NCBI GenBank assembly: GCA_038373865.1
Contig: JAXGGA010005803.1
Coordinates: 1-64,000 of the forward strand
DNA from: Uloborus plumipes
Lineage: Eukaryota; Arthropoda; Arachnida; Araneae; Uloboridae
DNA: 64,000 nucleotides
Direction of reading: 5' to 3'
Shown here one piece after another: positions 1 through 11,565 of this stretch (position 1 is its first letter; the number at the start of each line of letters is the position of its first letter). A model generated the notes under the pieces. The model did not search any database. It saw only the letters and a program-made list of their open reading frames with translations, and was not told the DNA's origin. A program made the translations under genes and the position numbers.

Positions 1-739
1 GCTAAATAGTTGAATTTTTCTTTTATCAATACAGCTTTTCTGATTAGTGCAAAAGTGTACAAGGCAGACCGACTTCTTTATTTACATGGAGAAAAAGTCC
101 AAGTTTATATTTAATTTTTCACAGCCATTTAGAGTTCAATATAGCCCAAAAAGTATACGTCAGCAAAAACTATAACTAAATTTGCTTGATTGCTTAAGAT
201 TTGTAAAGAAAAATCACATATTACTGATTTAATCCATAGTATATATAAATCTTAGCTCTGGTAAAGACTTCAATGCCAAGAGAAAAAAAAAATAACTAAA
301 GACAAAGAGCACTTAGATTAGGCAAAAATTGGCTAATAACAAAACCTTTTGTCATGATTGTTTTATAAAGGATACAGTCAGATCAAGAAAAAAAGATGTA
401 TCAAATTTTGATAACAGAAAATATCCTTCAAGCTCTGTGGTCTTATAACTTTTATGATCTTAATAATCCCCTTTAAAAAAGTATAAGAATTAATAAACAT
501 TAATTTTCATTACCAAGTCTAATCATTGTAATGTGTTTAAAGAATAATCATTTGAATTTGTACTGTCAAAAATAAGGAAAACATCAGTATCATTGGAAAA
601 TACTCCAGAACTTGTCTTTTTAGTCAATGCTTTTAATTATCATTTTTAAAAATTTTTTTTCTGTTACTGAATGCATTAAACAAGGAGAAAAGATGTTTAA
701 ACAAAAAACAATGATTTTCTTGAAGCTTATTTTTCCTAT
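1..739. other. AT-rich intergenic DNA
   Basis: No gene, RNA gene or clear repeat is seen. It consists of scattered A and T runs with frequent stops in all frames. Confidence 0.6.
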
Positions 740-2077
740 TAGTCTGTGGGCCGAAGGCAGAAAAGATGCTTAGAAACATGGTTTCGTTTGCCAACTTTGG
801 GTACTACAAAATGTGATATTTTTCTGAATCCTTAGAGTCTACAGATGAAAAAAACACAATGTTCCCGAAAAAATATTGTCTCATTAGTTTTTTACAGGCC
901 ATTAAAGATAGATGGCAAAATATGCGAAAATGGAATTCTAGGGGCGGATAATTACGTTAAATATCATATATATGTGTCCGTCTCTGCCTATATATTTATA
1001 TGTACATATAGATGGATATATAGATACTGTTTGATATTCTTTTCGGCGACCTTCCTCGAATTCGCGCATGCGTCAGGTCTCAACCGATTTTATGAAACAG
1101 GGGGTGATTGTGATAAGAGAGATAAGGAATGAGAAAGGATTTTTCTTTGTTTTGTTTTTCGTTACATTCGTATATTTGAGGTGTTGATTTGTGTTGGTAT
1201 TTTTTTTTCTCTTCCTTATCATTTCTATAAAAATAAAATAATATCGGAGTACGTGGAAATGCTGTTATCGTGCATTTTCGTAATCAAGCTGTCTCCCTTA
1301 GTAAAATAGAACCATTCAACGTTCTTGACAAAAATAGAGAGTTTTTCCGAAATTTCTCGTTTTTTTCACAATATACACCTGAAAAATTATTGAAAATTCG
1401 ACAAATATGTGTAGAAACACTGTTATACGAAGTTTGTTTAGCTTGAATTTTTATTTTAAACCAATTTTCCCCCCCATTTCCGCGATTTTTCGAGAAACCC
1501 AAAAATTGCTTCCCCCTCCCCCCACCTTTAGCTCACCCCCCAAAGTCGGGGATTTTCAGTATATTAACTTACTAACTACCCCTAACAATATTCTGTAGTC
1601 AAATACTCTCGCATATTCCATGCATTCTATAATGTATTCATTGACTGGATTACATAGTGCCATTAACGAAACAACGACATTAAGAACAAACGGAAATGTG
1701 GATTGAAACATTTTTGTGATTTTCTTAGTAACTGAATCACAAAAGACGTGAAGTAAGTATATTATGACTTATTAATATATTTTGCTACATAAAATCCTAT
1801 GAAAAAAAAAAAAACTAGGGTAGAAAACCTGTTTTTTGAAATTTTAAATTGCAAATATTTTGTGCAACAGCGCCACCTAGAGACAATTTTTGTTGTGAAT
1901 GAGCCAACAGGCTAAGGAATATAGTCCCTATTTCAGTTACTAATTAAAACTTAATTAGACAAGGTCTGCTTGGGAACATTGGATTTTTCGATTGAGTACA
2001 TCACTATTAGTTGATTTCAAGCAAGTTCCCGTAGTCCCTAAAATTGGTAACGATATCGGTGCTTGGCCCACAGACTA
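740..2077. mobile_element. Candidate non-autonomous TIR element
   Basis: The stretch starts with TAGTCTGTGGGCC (740-752) and ends with its exact reverse complement (2065-2077). Similarity between the ends continues weakly inward: GCCAACTTTGGGTACTAC near 790 corresponds to the complement of the sequence near 2040. A TA dinucleotide sits at both edges. There is no transposase; short open frames inside (for example 845-1132) look random. The right third recurs at 2985-3335. The exact family is not recognised. Confidence 0.45.
1731..2077 (+). repeat. Dispersed repeat, copy 1
   Basis: About 347 bp are shared with 2985-3335 in direct orientation. Landmarks common to both include GCGCCACCTAG, CTAATTAAAACTTAAT, GGGAACATTGGATTTTTCGA and the ending TTGGCCCACAGACTAT. 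By eye the copies are about 75-80% alike with small indels. This copy forms the right end of the 740-2077 candidate element. Confidence 0.75.
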
Positions 2078-2678
2078 TAGGTCCAGTCATGATCTTAATG
2101 GCTTCATTTAAAATTTTAAATTACATTTATTAAAGCACATCATACAATATGCATTACTTTTAAAAGCTCAAAATTGACGGAAAAAGTCACGAATCATATT
2201 TGGCGACGATTGACGTCGTTCAAAACTTACTTATTCGTGGTAACAAATCAGTCCCTTATATATCCTATATGTATTTACACAAGCTATTTCAAATTTTTCC
2301 AGGGGAGCGGGGGCAAACACTGCATACACAATGTAAATTGCACCAAAAATGACAAAAACCACGCCCGCTTACATGTAAATTGATTTTTCAAAGCCGGGAA
2401 GGAGAGAAATTGACTCCCCCCCTCCCCCAAATGACGGGCCTGTGATTTTATAAGTATTGGTTTTCTGAAAAACAGTAATAGTTAATTTATGTTCTAGAAA
2501 TAAAGCAGCAACAAAAAATGTCTAAACTGGTTCTTATTTAATCTCTATCTCCTACACTAACTCCTTTCACGACTGCAAGTTATGTAGCAAAAACAATAAA
2601 CACTCAATTTTATAAGATTTAATTAAAATTTTGAAAAATCAAACGTTATTCAAAATAGCAGCGTAAAAAACGCAATAT

Positions 2679-2795
2679 TACCGTATTTTTCGCCGTGTAA
2701 GACACACCCAATTTTAAATTAAATCCCCCAATTTTAATTAATCTTAAATTTATGCCGTACAAGACGATGCGTCTTATACGGCAAAAAATACGGTA
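2679..2795. mobile_element. 117-bp MITE, TACCGTATTTTTCGCC type
   Basis: A short hairpin-forming element. The left end TACCGTATTTTTCGCCG and the right end CGGCAAAAAATACGGTA are inverted copies over about 25 bp with two to three differences. The middle is AT-rich filler. Terminal TA fits a Tc1/mariner-type target duplication. It has no coding capacity. Very similar ends occur in short repeats of many animals, but the family name is not certain. Confidence 0.65.
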
Positions 2796-2984
2796 TACAA
2801 CAATGTCGTTCCACTAAAAGTTGCTCTTTGTGAAACATCGCCAAAAGGGAATATCAAGCCATAAAAGACAGCGACGCGAAACGAAACCGCGCGAACTGGC
2901 GCTCTTTGATCAAAAATAAAGAATGAGAATATCTGAAACGCGCCTGGCGGATTGATACAATGTTCGATTTTGATTTTATATTAA

Positions 2985-3335
2985 GTCACACAGCGAAAAA
3001 AGTGAGTGATTCAAAACGTATTAATATATTTTGAAATGTAAAACAGAGTAAAAAAGTAAAATTATGGTTGAAAAACTGTTTATTAAAATTTTAGATTGCA
3101 AATATTGTGTGCAATAGCGCCACCTAGGGACAACGTCTCTAGTGAAAGAGTGACCAGGCCAAGGAAAAGAGTTCGTGTTTCAATTACTAATTAAAACTTA
3201 ATGAGACAAGTTCCGCTTGGGAACATTGGATTTTTCGATTGAGTACATCAATATTAATAGATTTCAAGCAAGTTCTTGTAGTCCCTAAGATTGGTAAACG
3301 AACCTGAACGATATTTGCACTTGGCCCACAGACTA
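2985..3335 (+). repeat. Dispersed repeat, copy 2
   Basis: Direct repeat of 1731-2077, ending with the same GGCCCACAGACTA. I could not find the matching left TIR, so this copy is probably left-truncated or a partial duplicate. Confidence 0.7.
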
Positions 3336-6300
3336 TATAAGGTGTTCTCACTGATTCATTGCGTAAATTATCACATGGTCTAACTTTTTAAATCTTAAAA
3401 CAAAACATATGTCGATCTTTTAACTTTAAGCCTTGTGATTGATTTGTGGATACTGCAAAATGCTTTCTGTGCTACAGAATAAATGATTTCAAGTGTTAAA
3501 ACCAAATATATCCGATTTAAGCAAAAAAACCCATTTTTTTTTTTATTTATTACCAAATACGCGTTGAAGCTAATAGTAGTCAATACTTAGCTTCCATTAA
3601 CGATATGCAACTTATTTTATGCAGAAATTTCTTTAAAATTTAAAAATTTCTCGCGGATTTTTACAATTAAGATAGTTTTCACATTTGAGGCAATATTATT
3701 ATTTTATCGAAGTCAGCAAGGCTGAAATACCTTAGCACATAGTCTTGGCCATCAAAAACTAAGTGACAGTTGAAAACGTTTCTCAGAATTTTTGTTGTCG
3801 AAATCCTCAAAGAGAGGAAAAAAAAAAAAAAAATACTTACCTACTCAATATTACAATAAAAGCTTATTTATGTTCAAGTGCGTTTTTACATTTTTAATTC
3901 CAGGACTTATTAGCAATGGCAAGCTGTTTTAAAAATAATAGTTTTTTCATTGTTTTGCAACTGAAAAGAAGTATTTAAAATTTTAAACTTGTCATAAGAT
4001 GTGATTATTGACATTATTAATAACCTTAACATGACCAAATAAATACGAAAAACATCACAGATGTGCAAAAGTATGCCAAATGTTTTTGAAACACTAGAAT
4101 ATTCCTAGATTAGAAAGACAGACAGAACAGCCACAAAATTTAAAGTACTTTTTAAAACGAAACTATTCTGCCATTTTGAAATATACTTACAGTTTCTGGT
4201 TCAGCGTTCTGAAGAATGTATTCATATCGAATTGCGTCGCCATGTCTGTTATATTCTAAAACAGTATTTAATTCCCCGTAAGGTCAAATTTTCCACAACA
4301 CTAAATAGAAAGGATACTACAATCTGGTAAATTCTGTCGTGACGAATGAGGAACTCAAAAGAATTTCACAACACGTACGCCTCGAGTGACGATAACAACA
4401 AATGTGTTGCCAGTGCAAGTAACACAAGTTGTTATTCTGCTGAATTAATTATTATTAGCTCCACATAAAATGTAAGTAGATTTAAATGGGAAAGTAAATT
4501 TGCTATGCTGTGCTGCAAACGTTTTAGGAAGTATTAAATTGAGTGAACTTTGCAACTTAATCAAAGAGAGTTACTATCAACTGTTAGTATAGGAATTTGC
4601 ATGTTATGGGGACTCTGACAGGAGCGGATACGAAAAGGGTGATAAAAAGTGATGACATCAATTACTTAAAAAAATATGTTTATGGAAAACAACGTGACAT
4701 TTGACAAGTGCAGGGAAGGGGGTGAGTTGAAGTTTATAGTTTGTGACAAAGGGGGGAATGACCAAAATTTATTGAGAAAGGAGTGACATCATTTATGGAC
4801 AGCCCCACAGACTAAAATTTTTCATGCTCAAGAATATGGTTTCAGGTATGAAATATTTTTGTAATTGTTATCGATGTCAATGAAAGACACCAAATCAGGC
4901 AAGAAATGGCCCCTAGTATCTTAGAATTTATCAATCAACTAGCTGCGTTGCAAGTTCTACCTCGAAAACAAACTTGCATCAAGCGACGCATGTTCCACAA
5001 ATCAAGCTTAAATAAAATAAATAAATGATAATTTAAAAAAAAAAATTTACATCCTGAATTCAGTTTGTTTTTCGTAATGATGAATTGCGATACGTGTGTT
5101 TATGTGTGTGTGTGTGTGTTTCCTGTGTGTGTGTAGGTGATAGTGTGTGTGGTCGTCCCAATCAGCTCCACCTGTTTTGCTGAGGACCAAAGGCTGACCT
5201 GCACCACCCGAAGGAGTGGGGATTGCACCTGCACCACTGGCTGAGCAGTTCTGGGTCGGCCATCATGTCCATCATGACAAAAGTGTGGGCGCCATGTTAA
5301 GCAGACCAGGGGCCAATTGGTGAATTTCGTTGGAAGACTACCAATTTGAAAAAGGAACTATACACTTCGTCTGAGATAAAAAAACAAAACGTATAGCAAT
5401 TTGTCATTGCTAAAAAAAAAGTTTACTCTTCAAAATTTTACTTTGACCTCCTTGATTCTTTGTTTTTTTTTTTTTTGCAATTCTAAAAGTTTAGCCTTTG
5501 TTAGTAATAGGCGTAAGCATTTCGTTTAACAATTTTTCTTGCGAAAACACACCTATAGGGACTTTTGAAATTCATAAAAGCCGAAATCGTCCCCTCTGTA
5601 AATTTCAAAGCATCGTAAGGCTCCTCCCGTGCAAATTTAGAAAAAAATCCAGCCTAAACTATGGATTTGTGTATGGAATATAATTATATATACACACACA
5701 AGTATACATCCATTTTTATATAGATTTCGTTTTGAATAAAAGGAGGTGTTATTTGAAACAGCTACTACAAAAATAATTTTAAATACGAGTGTAATCAATT
5801 AGGTTTTTTTTTTCATAAAGTTTAAGTATAATGTGTGAAAATTGTCTGGAAGGAATTTTCAAAACTGAAAATTGTTGCTTTCTTTCTTATTAATGCAGCT
5901 TAATTAAACGTATTGAATTATATTTTTGCGTTACTGAGAAAGGAAGGAAGCATCACCTCTTTTAATTAAGGGAGGTGAAGACATTCCCCTCTAACAGGTG
6001 TAGAAGAAAGTCATGCATTTTCCACATCAGACTATTTATTTTCAATCAAGTTTTTCAGTTTTGTGCTTTGCTGGCAGGCCTTATTTCCCAATAGGCAGAC
6101 TAGGCAGCTGCCTAGGGCGGCAAATTTTCAAGGGTTGCTTTGCTTTAACTATGTTCTTTTTATTGCTATTCTTAAGAGAAAAGTGTTAGCATTCTTTCAT
6201 TTTCGGCAGCGACACCCTTTTTTTTTGTTATTTAAAAATGTTTACTTACACACGTTATGAAAATGAAGTATTTTTCACGCCTGTCAATCTATTAGTGTAA

Positions 6301-6531
6301 ACAGGAGAAAAGCGAGCCTCGATTGCAGAAAACAGGTTTAATTGCGTATGGAGAGAAGTCCAATTTTAGAGCAATGAGAGAACACACAAGTGCTTGCATC
6401 TGATGAAGAAAGACAATGAGCATCTTTATGAAAAAACTTTAAAAATGGACACTTTTTCACTGTTGTCTAGAACTTTGCCGAACCATCAGGGGGAATTTGC
6501 CAAATCAAAACCTTTCTGGGGAGGTCACAGT
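3336..6531. other. Intergenic DNA with TG-rich repeat block
   Basis: No gene is seen. About 5033-5150 is an A-run, then GAATTC and a (TG)n microsatellite, followed by a GC-richer block to about 5340. The same order (A-run, TTGAATTCAAATTGTG, TG repeat, GC-richer tail) recurs at 25010-25350, so this is probably a dispersed repeat family. The GCCTAGG-rich stretch at 6095-6120 shows no larger structure. Confidence 0.45.
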
Positions 6532-6546
6532 GACCTATCGTGATCT
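6532..6546. promoter_or_regulatory. Perfect inverted nuclear-receptor half-sites (IR3)
   Basis: AGGTCACAGTGACCT is an exact AGGTCA-N3-TGACCT palindrome, the arrangement bound by dimeric nuclear receptors. It lies in repeat-like DNA just left of the Tc1-like element. Related strings occur at 19501, 20214 and 20285, so it probably travels with a repeat. No function is shown by the sequence. Confidence 0.3.
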
Positions 6547-6570
6547 CAGATCGGGGAGCCCCTGCTAGTA

Positions 6571-7987
6571 CACTGCTCGACATTGAAAATGCAACACCAA
6601 GAAGGAGTGGTCAGAAATTCATGCAAATTTTACCGTAGACGCATGTCACTGAGTTATGCAAATGATATGAAATGCGCAGCACTCCGACGCACGTGAAGTA
6701 AGATATAAGAGAATGAAGTTGAAAAGTGGGCTATGTTCATGTTGGTTTTTCTGAAAGACTAATTATCGGAGAAATTTGGTTTTTGTCTCGAAGGATACGT
6801 GTGATAGGAGGAAATGCCACGCCGTCCTCAACGAAGACACTTCCAGCATATAGACGACTTTACAAGGGGTATGGTGATCGGACTGAGAAGGGGAGGTTGG
6901 TCCATACGTCAAATTGCAGCTGATACCCACATGGATGCAAGTACTGTGCATCGGCTGTGTCGGAGATGGTTGGAAAGAGGAAATGTAGCCACATTGAGGG
7001 GTGCAGGTGCAGCCAGAGTGACGTCAGACCGCTTGGATCGACGGATTCACCGACAAGCTGTGGCGGACCCGCAGGTCCCTTGTACGTAAATTCTGCAGCA
7101 CGTGCAAGGTACCCTGGATGTTCCTGTGTCGACCAGAACCATTTCCCGTCGACTGGTTGCACGTGGTCTGCAATCACGGCGCCCGCTAAGAAGACTGCCA
7201 TTGATCTCACAGCACAGACTCCAACGTTTGGAATGGTGCCGGACCAGAGCGACGTGGATGGCAGAATGGCAAACCGTAGTGTTCTCAGATGAATCCCGCT
7301 TCTGTTTGTCCAGCGATAGTCATCGCATACGTGTGTGGCGTCGACGTAGAGAAAGATCGAATCCGGCAGTAACTGTGGAACGCCCCACAGCGCGACAACG
7401 TGGCATACCGGTTTGGGGCGCTGTTGCATACAATTCCGTATCACCTCTAGTTCGTATTCGGGGCACTATGACGGCCCAACGATATGTAGATAATGAACTG
7501 CGGCCGGTGGCAATCCCCTACCTTCAAGGTCTGCCAAATGCAATTTTTCAACAGGATAACGCCGGGCCTCACAGTGCTCGAATCAGCCAACATGCTCTAC
7601 GAGGTGTACAGATGCTTTCCTGGCCACCATACTCTCCTGACTTGTCACCAATCGAACATGTGTGGGACGTGATTGGACGCCGTTTGCAGAACCTGTCACT
7701 GCCTCGTTCAGAGGACGTACTGTGGCAAATGGTTGAAAGGGAATGGAGTGCCATCCCTCAGGACACCATCCGCAGGCTTATTGACTCCATGCCTAGACGT
7801 GTTTCTTCGTGCATCGCTGTCCGAAGTGGTCCTACTTCTTACTGAGCCGACGCCGTCCTCGCTCTAAATTTTGCTTATTTATTTTGAAATAAATATCACT
7901 TATTGTTCCATGCTGTCTCTGTCTTACCAAATTTCATCAATTTCTGACCACCTCTTCTTGGTGTTGCATTTTTAATGTCGAGCAGTG
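6571..7987 (+). mobile_element. Tc1-like DNA transposon, nearly intact
   Basis: The element is 1,417 bp, bounded by 49-bp terminal inverted repeats (6571-6619 and 7939-7987) that differ at three positions. Both begin CACTGCTCGACATT. The TA target duplication is at 6569-6570 and 7988-7989. It encodes one Tc1-type transposase on the plus strand. Size, TIRs, TA target and protein all agree with the Tc1/mariner superfamily. The small TIR divergence and a single stop in the gene suggest a fairly recent insertion. Confidence 0.95.
6814..7845 (+). pseudogene. Tc1-like transposase with one in-frame stop
   Basis: The protein would cut and paste the element by binding the TIRs and using an RNase H-like DDE active site. 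The ATG at 6814 opens MPRRPQRRHF, followed by a helix-turn-helix region (about residues 15-60, with GWSIRQIAAD and TVHRLCRRW). A TAA at 7087-7089 (codon 92) interrupts the frame, which then continues without a break to TGA. Catalytic residues are visible: D159 in FSDESRF, D248 in FQQDNAGPHSA and E281 in SPDLSPIEHVWD. D248 and E281 are 32 residues apart by my count, not the 34 of C. elegans Tc1. At about 343 codons it is full length, so the stop is probably the only disabling change. The downstream part could start only at a non-ATG codon and lacks the DNA-binding domain. Confidence 0.93.
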
Positions 7988-7989
7988 TA

Positions 7990-8990
7990 TTATCATATCG
8001 TATACCTTTAATTTATCGACTAGAATCAATTGCATATGTTTAAGAACATTGATAAAATATTGCTAAATAGGTGGCTCTTCAAACTGAAAATATTTTATCA
8101 TTTAATTTGGCCTGCTATTTCACTTCACCTCACATGCCAATTACGATTGTTTGACAATTTGCCTTAAGATATCTATTCAGTTTGATAACTTAATTTCCTT
8201 GACAGTGAAATTAGTCATTGATGTCTTTTTAGTAAAGTCTACATATATTGTGTACTAAAATTAATTTATGGAACATATGTTATTTTAGGTGAATCTACCC
8301 TTTCATTTTATTAAATGAATGAGAATGGTCTCTCTTATGACTTTTTAAAAATCGGTCATTTCATCTTATAAGAAACATTTCTTTTAATACTCTTTGTCAA
8401 TTATTTGTTTTAATTATTGGTCGGAAACCTTCGAAAGAAAAAAAATATCAGTTTCACGAGACTAATGGCGTGAAATTAGTTTCACAGAGAAATAAAAATT
8501 CAAATATTTCTCAAACTTAAGTGGAGTAAAATGAACGAAGAGCTGAAAGCAAGAAATTGAAATGAAGACTCAGTTTTGCCGAAATGTTATCCTCACAGTT
8601 TACTTAGCGCTAAAATTATAAATATTATTATTATTATTTCCAAAAAAAAAGTAGCCCGGAAATCATTTGAAAATAGATAAGGTTGATACACGTGGTGGTA
8701 TTTCGTTACATTTTTCTTATCTATAAAAGATTATTTTCTCTCAAGAAAACTTTATCATTTGAATGAAGTAGAATAAAGGTTTCTTCGGAGAAGATTACGT
8801 CTTATCTTTAAGACTGTACACTTTTAGTTTTTAAGCAATTAAAATACCACGCAATCAGGTTTTCTTAAACACTCTTAGGTACGCTGACACCAGGGCCCGA
8901 TCAACATCAAGCTATAATGCTGCCCTAGTCCAACAGTTCAAGAGGGCTCTCCTTTCCCCCTCTTCCTAAGCAGCACACTATCAGTTCCAT
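7990..8990. other. AT-rich intergenic DNA
   Basis: No gene is seen. A GC-richer patch at 8885-8985 (CAGGGCCCGATCAACATC and following) may be an old repeat fragment with no partner in this window. Confidence 0.5.
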
Positions 8991-8994
8991 AACA

Positions 8995-11561
8995 GGGTCA
9001 TTCCATGGTAACTCAGGTTACATTTGATACACTTGTGCCTGGTTTAACACTTATTCTAATGCAAAAAAATAATTTAAAAAAATGCTTTGGAAAGGTTATT
9101 GATTTTTTTTTATTTTAAACTACTTTTAATTTATTTAGGAAATGCAAAATATGTTAATACATATAATAATTATTAACCAATAAATTAATTTCTTTTGATA
9201 ACTCAAGTTACCTAAAACAGACATCTGACGTACTTAGTTCACTAAGAACTTGAAATACTGCTCTTGTTAAAATTTTTGATTGATACAAAGTATTATACAT
9301 AAATCTATAGATTCTAAACTACTTTAAAACTTACATTAGGGCAATTCCACGGTAACTTACGTTACATTTCGACCAACTCTTATGCAGTTAGCTCCTTAGT
9401 ACAGACAAATATTGTTATAAAAACCTTGTACAAAAGCATTCAGTGAAAATGACAGTCAAAAGCAAAATTAAAATGCAAAAATATTCGATGCACTTAAATT
9501 TTACAAAATTTAGCAGTCAAAAATAAGGCAGTAACTTACGTTACACAAAAAGGGAATGGCATAATATGAAAATTGGTTCTAAGGCAAATTTCTGCTCTAT
9601 TACAGCTGTTTTCTTGTTTGAAGTATAATTTATCAGTTTCTTATTATATTTAGGAATTAATTTTTGTAAATTTAAAATTTTATTTTAAAAATTGAATTTT
9701 ATGGGAATTTTTAACTGGGTAACTTACGTTACAGTAACTTACGTTACAAAATTCACTTACAAGCATATCTTTATTACAAAAATTAATGAATGAAAATTAC
9801 AGCTTAGTTTAGATCAAAATACTGAAAATTAACAATTATGAGTTAAATTTACAGAAATTTAATGCCAAACTCAATGATCAATCAAAAATATTACAAAACA
9901 TAAGACTTTCAAATGCATACTGGCCGCTGGTATTAACAAGTTCAGGTAATTCTATTTTCGAATCATGTTTTCTCTTATAATAAATTTCCTCTGTTGTTTC
10001 TGGCCATTTCTAATTGGTACCAACAGCAGCCATTACTTTTACTTTAAACTCGTTTTTTTCAATAATCGTCACAACTCAAGGATACAATGTATTTTCCTAC
10101 TTCACCACACACCAGTCACCAGCTTTTATCTCTGTTTTTTCTTCTTGTTCCTTAAAATACTAACTAAACGAAACCCTACATTTTGTTCATTTCTGGTTCT
10201 TAAATGGTCATTGTCAATGTGTGGATCTTCAGAAAATATTTTTGATACATTTTGCTTTTTCTAACATATTTCAATACTACCAAGAGTGACTTTTATTTAT
10301 GAATCTGTAATATCCACATGACTTTTCTCATACCCCTTCTACAGCGCATCTTTTCTGCAGAATTCAGTGGCATTTTAATGCAGAACCAAATATATTTCAA
10401 TTGAAAGAGATAAACTATTTTTATATTTGTTTTTTCCAAAACATATTTGATAACTTTAAATCATAACAGAAGTCATTTTTGAATCATTCATAGTACATTA
10501 CCTCCTAAATATTTGTTTAAAGAGAATTAATATCTTAACAGCCAAAAAGAATTATGTAATTTATAATAAAGGTGTATTGTAATCTTATTAACAGACATTT
10601 TAAGAAATATGAGTAATCTAAATTAAATACAGTACAATTAAAAGAATTATTGAATAAATTACTTCTATTAACCACATAGGTTTTATTTACAATTTACTTT
10701 ATTTCGAAACACAAGTATTGAAGTTCTACTAAGGTAACTTACGTTATCTGCATATGTGGGTAACTTACGTTACACGTTTTGATTGTAGCACAAAAAATTA
10801 AATAAACAATATTCAAAAGAAAAGTACTGTTATTTTCTTAGTACACATCTATAAGATAGAAAATATAACATAGTTAACATTGTATTGCTCTTTCTTTATT
10901 TGCTGTAAAAACTTTAACATGTTTTTGGTAACTTACGTTACTTAGAAAAGAGCCATTTTGAAATTGACATAAATCACTTAATTAAATTGAAAACACTTGT
11001 TTCATCAATTCACAATATTAATTTAAAGTGTAATAAGCAACAATCTTCCTTTGTCACATTTATCTAATGGAAAAAATTGAAACTTATCAATGTTGAAAGT
11101 TTGACCATTTGCTTCACTGAAAATAAAATACTCTAATATCAACTTCAAAGTATTGGCGAAACTAAAAAGCTACATTCCTAACAAAAAATTGTTATAAATA
11201 AGAAACTTCTAACATTTTTAAACCAAAAAATATGCAGAACAGTCACATTACTCGAGTTTAATTTTTTCAACGCTTTTCCACACTTGCATGGAATTGCCCA
11301 TTAGAATGTAAACAACTACATAGAGTTTTTTTCATTAATTATTCACTCAGTAACTCATGTTACCAATTGTTGGAAACTCAGGTTATACATCACAAAAATT
11401 CTTTCTATATTACTTTTTTTCCTTGTAATTAATTTAATCTATCTGAAGAAAACGCTGTTGCCAATAGAATGCAACGTATTTTCGACAAAATCAAATAAAA
11501 ATTATCCAAAAATTTTGTTTTGAAAAATGACTTGCATGTCCCACTTTCTATGGAATGACCC
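8995..11561. mobile_element. Non-autonomous TIR element with 4-bp TSD (outer copy)
   Basis: The ends are GGGTCATTCCATGG (8995-9008) and CTATGGAATGACCC (11548-11561), flanked by the direct duplication AACA (8991-8994 and 11562-11565). Immediately inside the left TIR is GTAACTCAGGTTAC. Related palindromes (GATAACTCAAGTTACC near 9197, GTAACTCATGTTAC at 11350, GAAACTCAGGTTAT near 11373) occur in the outer DNA. No transposase is present. A 1.96-kb relative is inserted inside it. The 4-bp TSD fits superfamilies such as Sola or Chapaev; the assignment is inference. Confidence 0.8.
9339..11299. mobile_element. Related TIR element nested inside the outer copy
   Basis: The ends are GGGCAATTCCACGG (9339-9352) and GCATGGAATTGCCC (11286-11299), flanked by the direct duplication ATTA (9335-9338 and 11300-11303). 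It carries seven GTAACTTACGTTAC-type palindromes at about 9352, 9531, 9719, 9734, 10734 (last base changed), 10760 and 10928. All use the TTAC centre, whereas the outer element uses TCAN centres. The open frame at 9965-10264 (99 aa) has no recognisable domain and is probably chance. Confidence 0.8.
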
Positions 11562-11565
11562 AACA

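Noticed and set aside
845..1132. 95-codon open frame
   Set aside because: No motif, and it lies in a candidate non-coding element; consistent with chance.
9965..10264. 99-codon open frame inside the nested TIR element
   Set aside because: Low-complexity F/L-rich translation of AT-rich DNA with no recognisable domain or motif.
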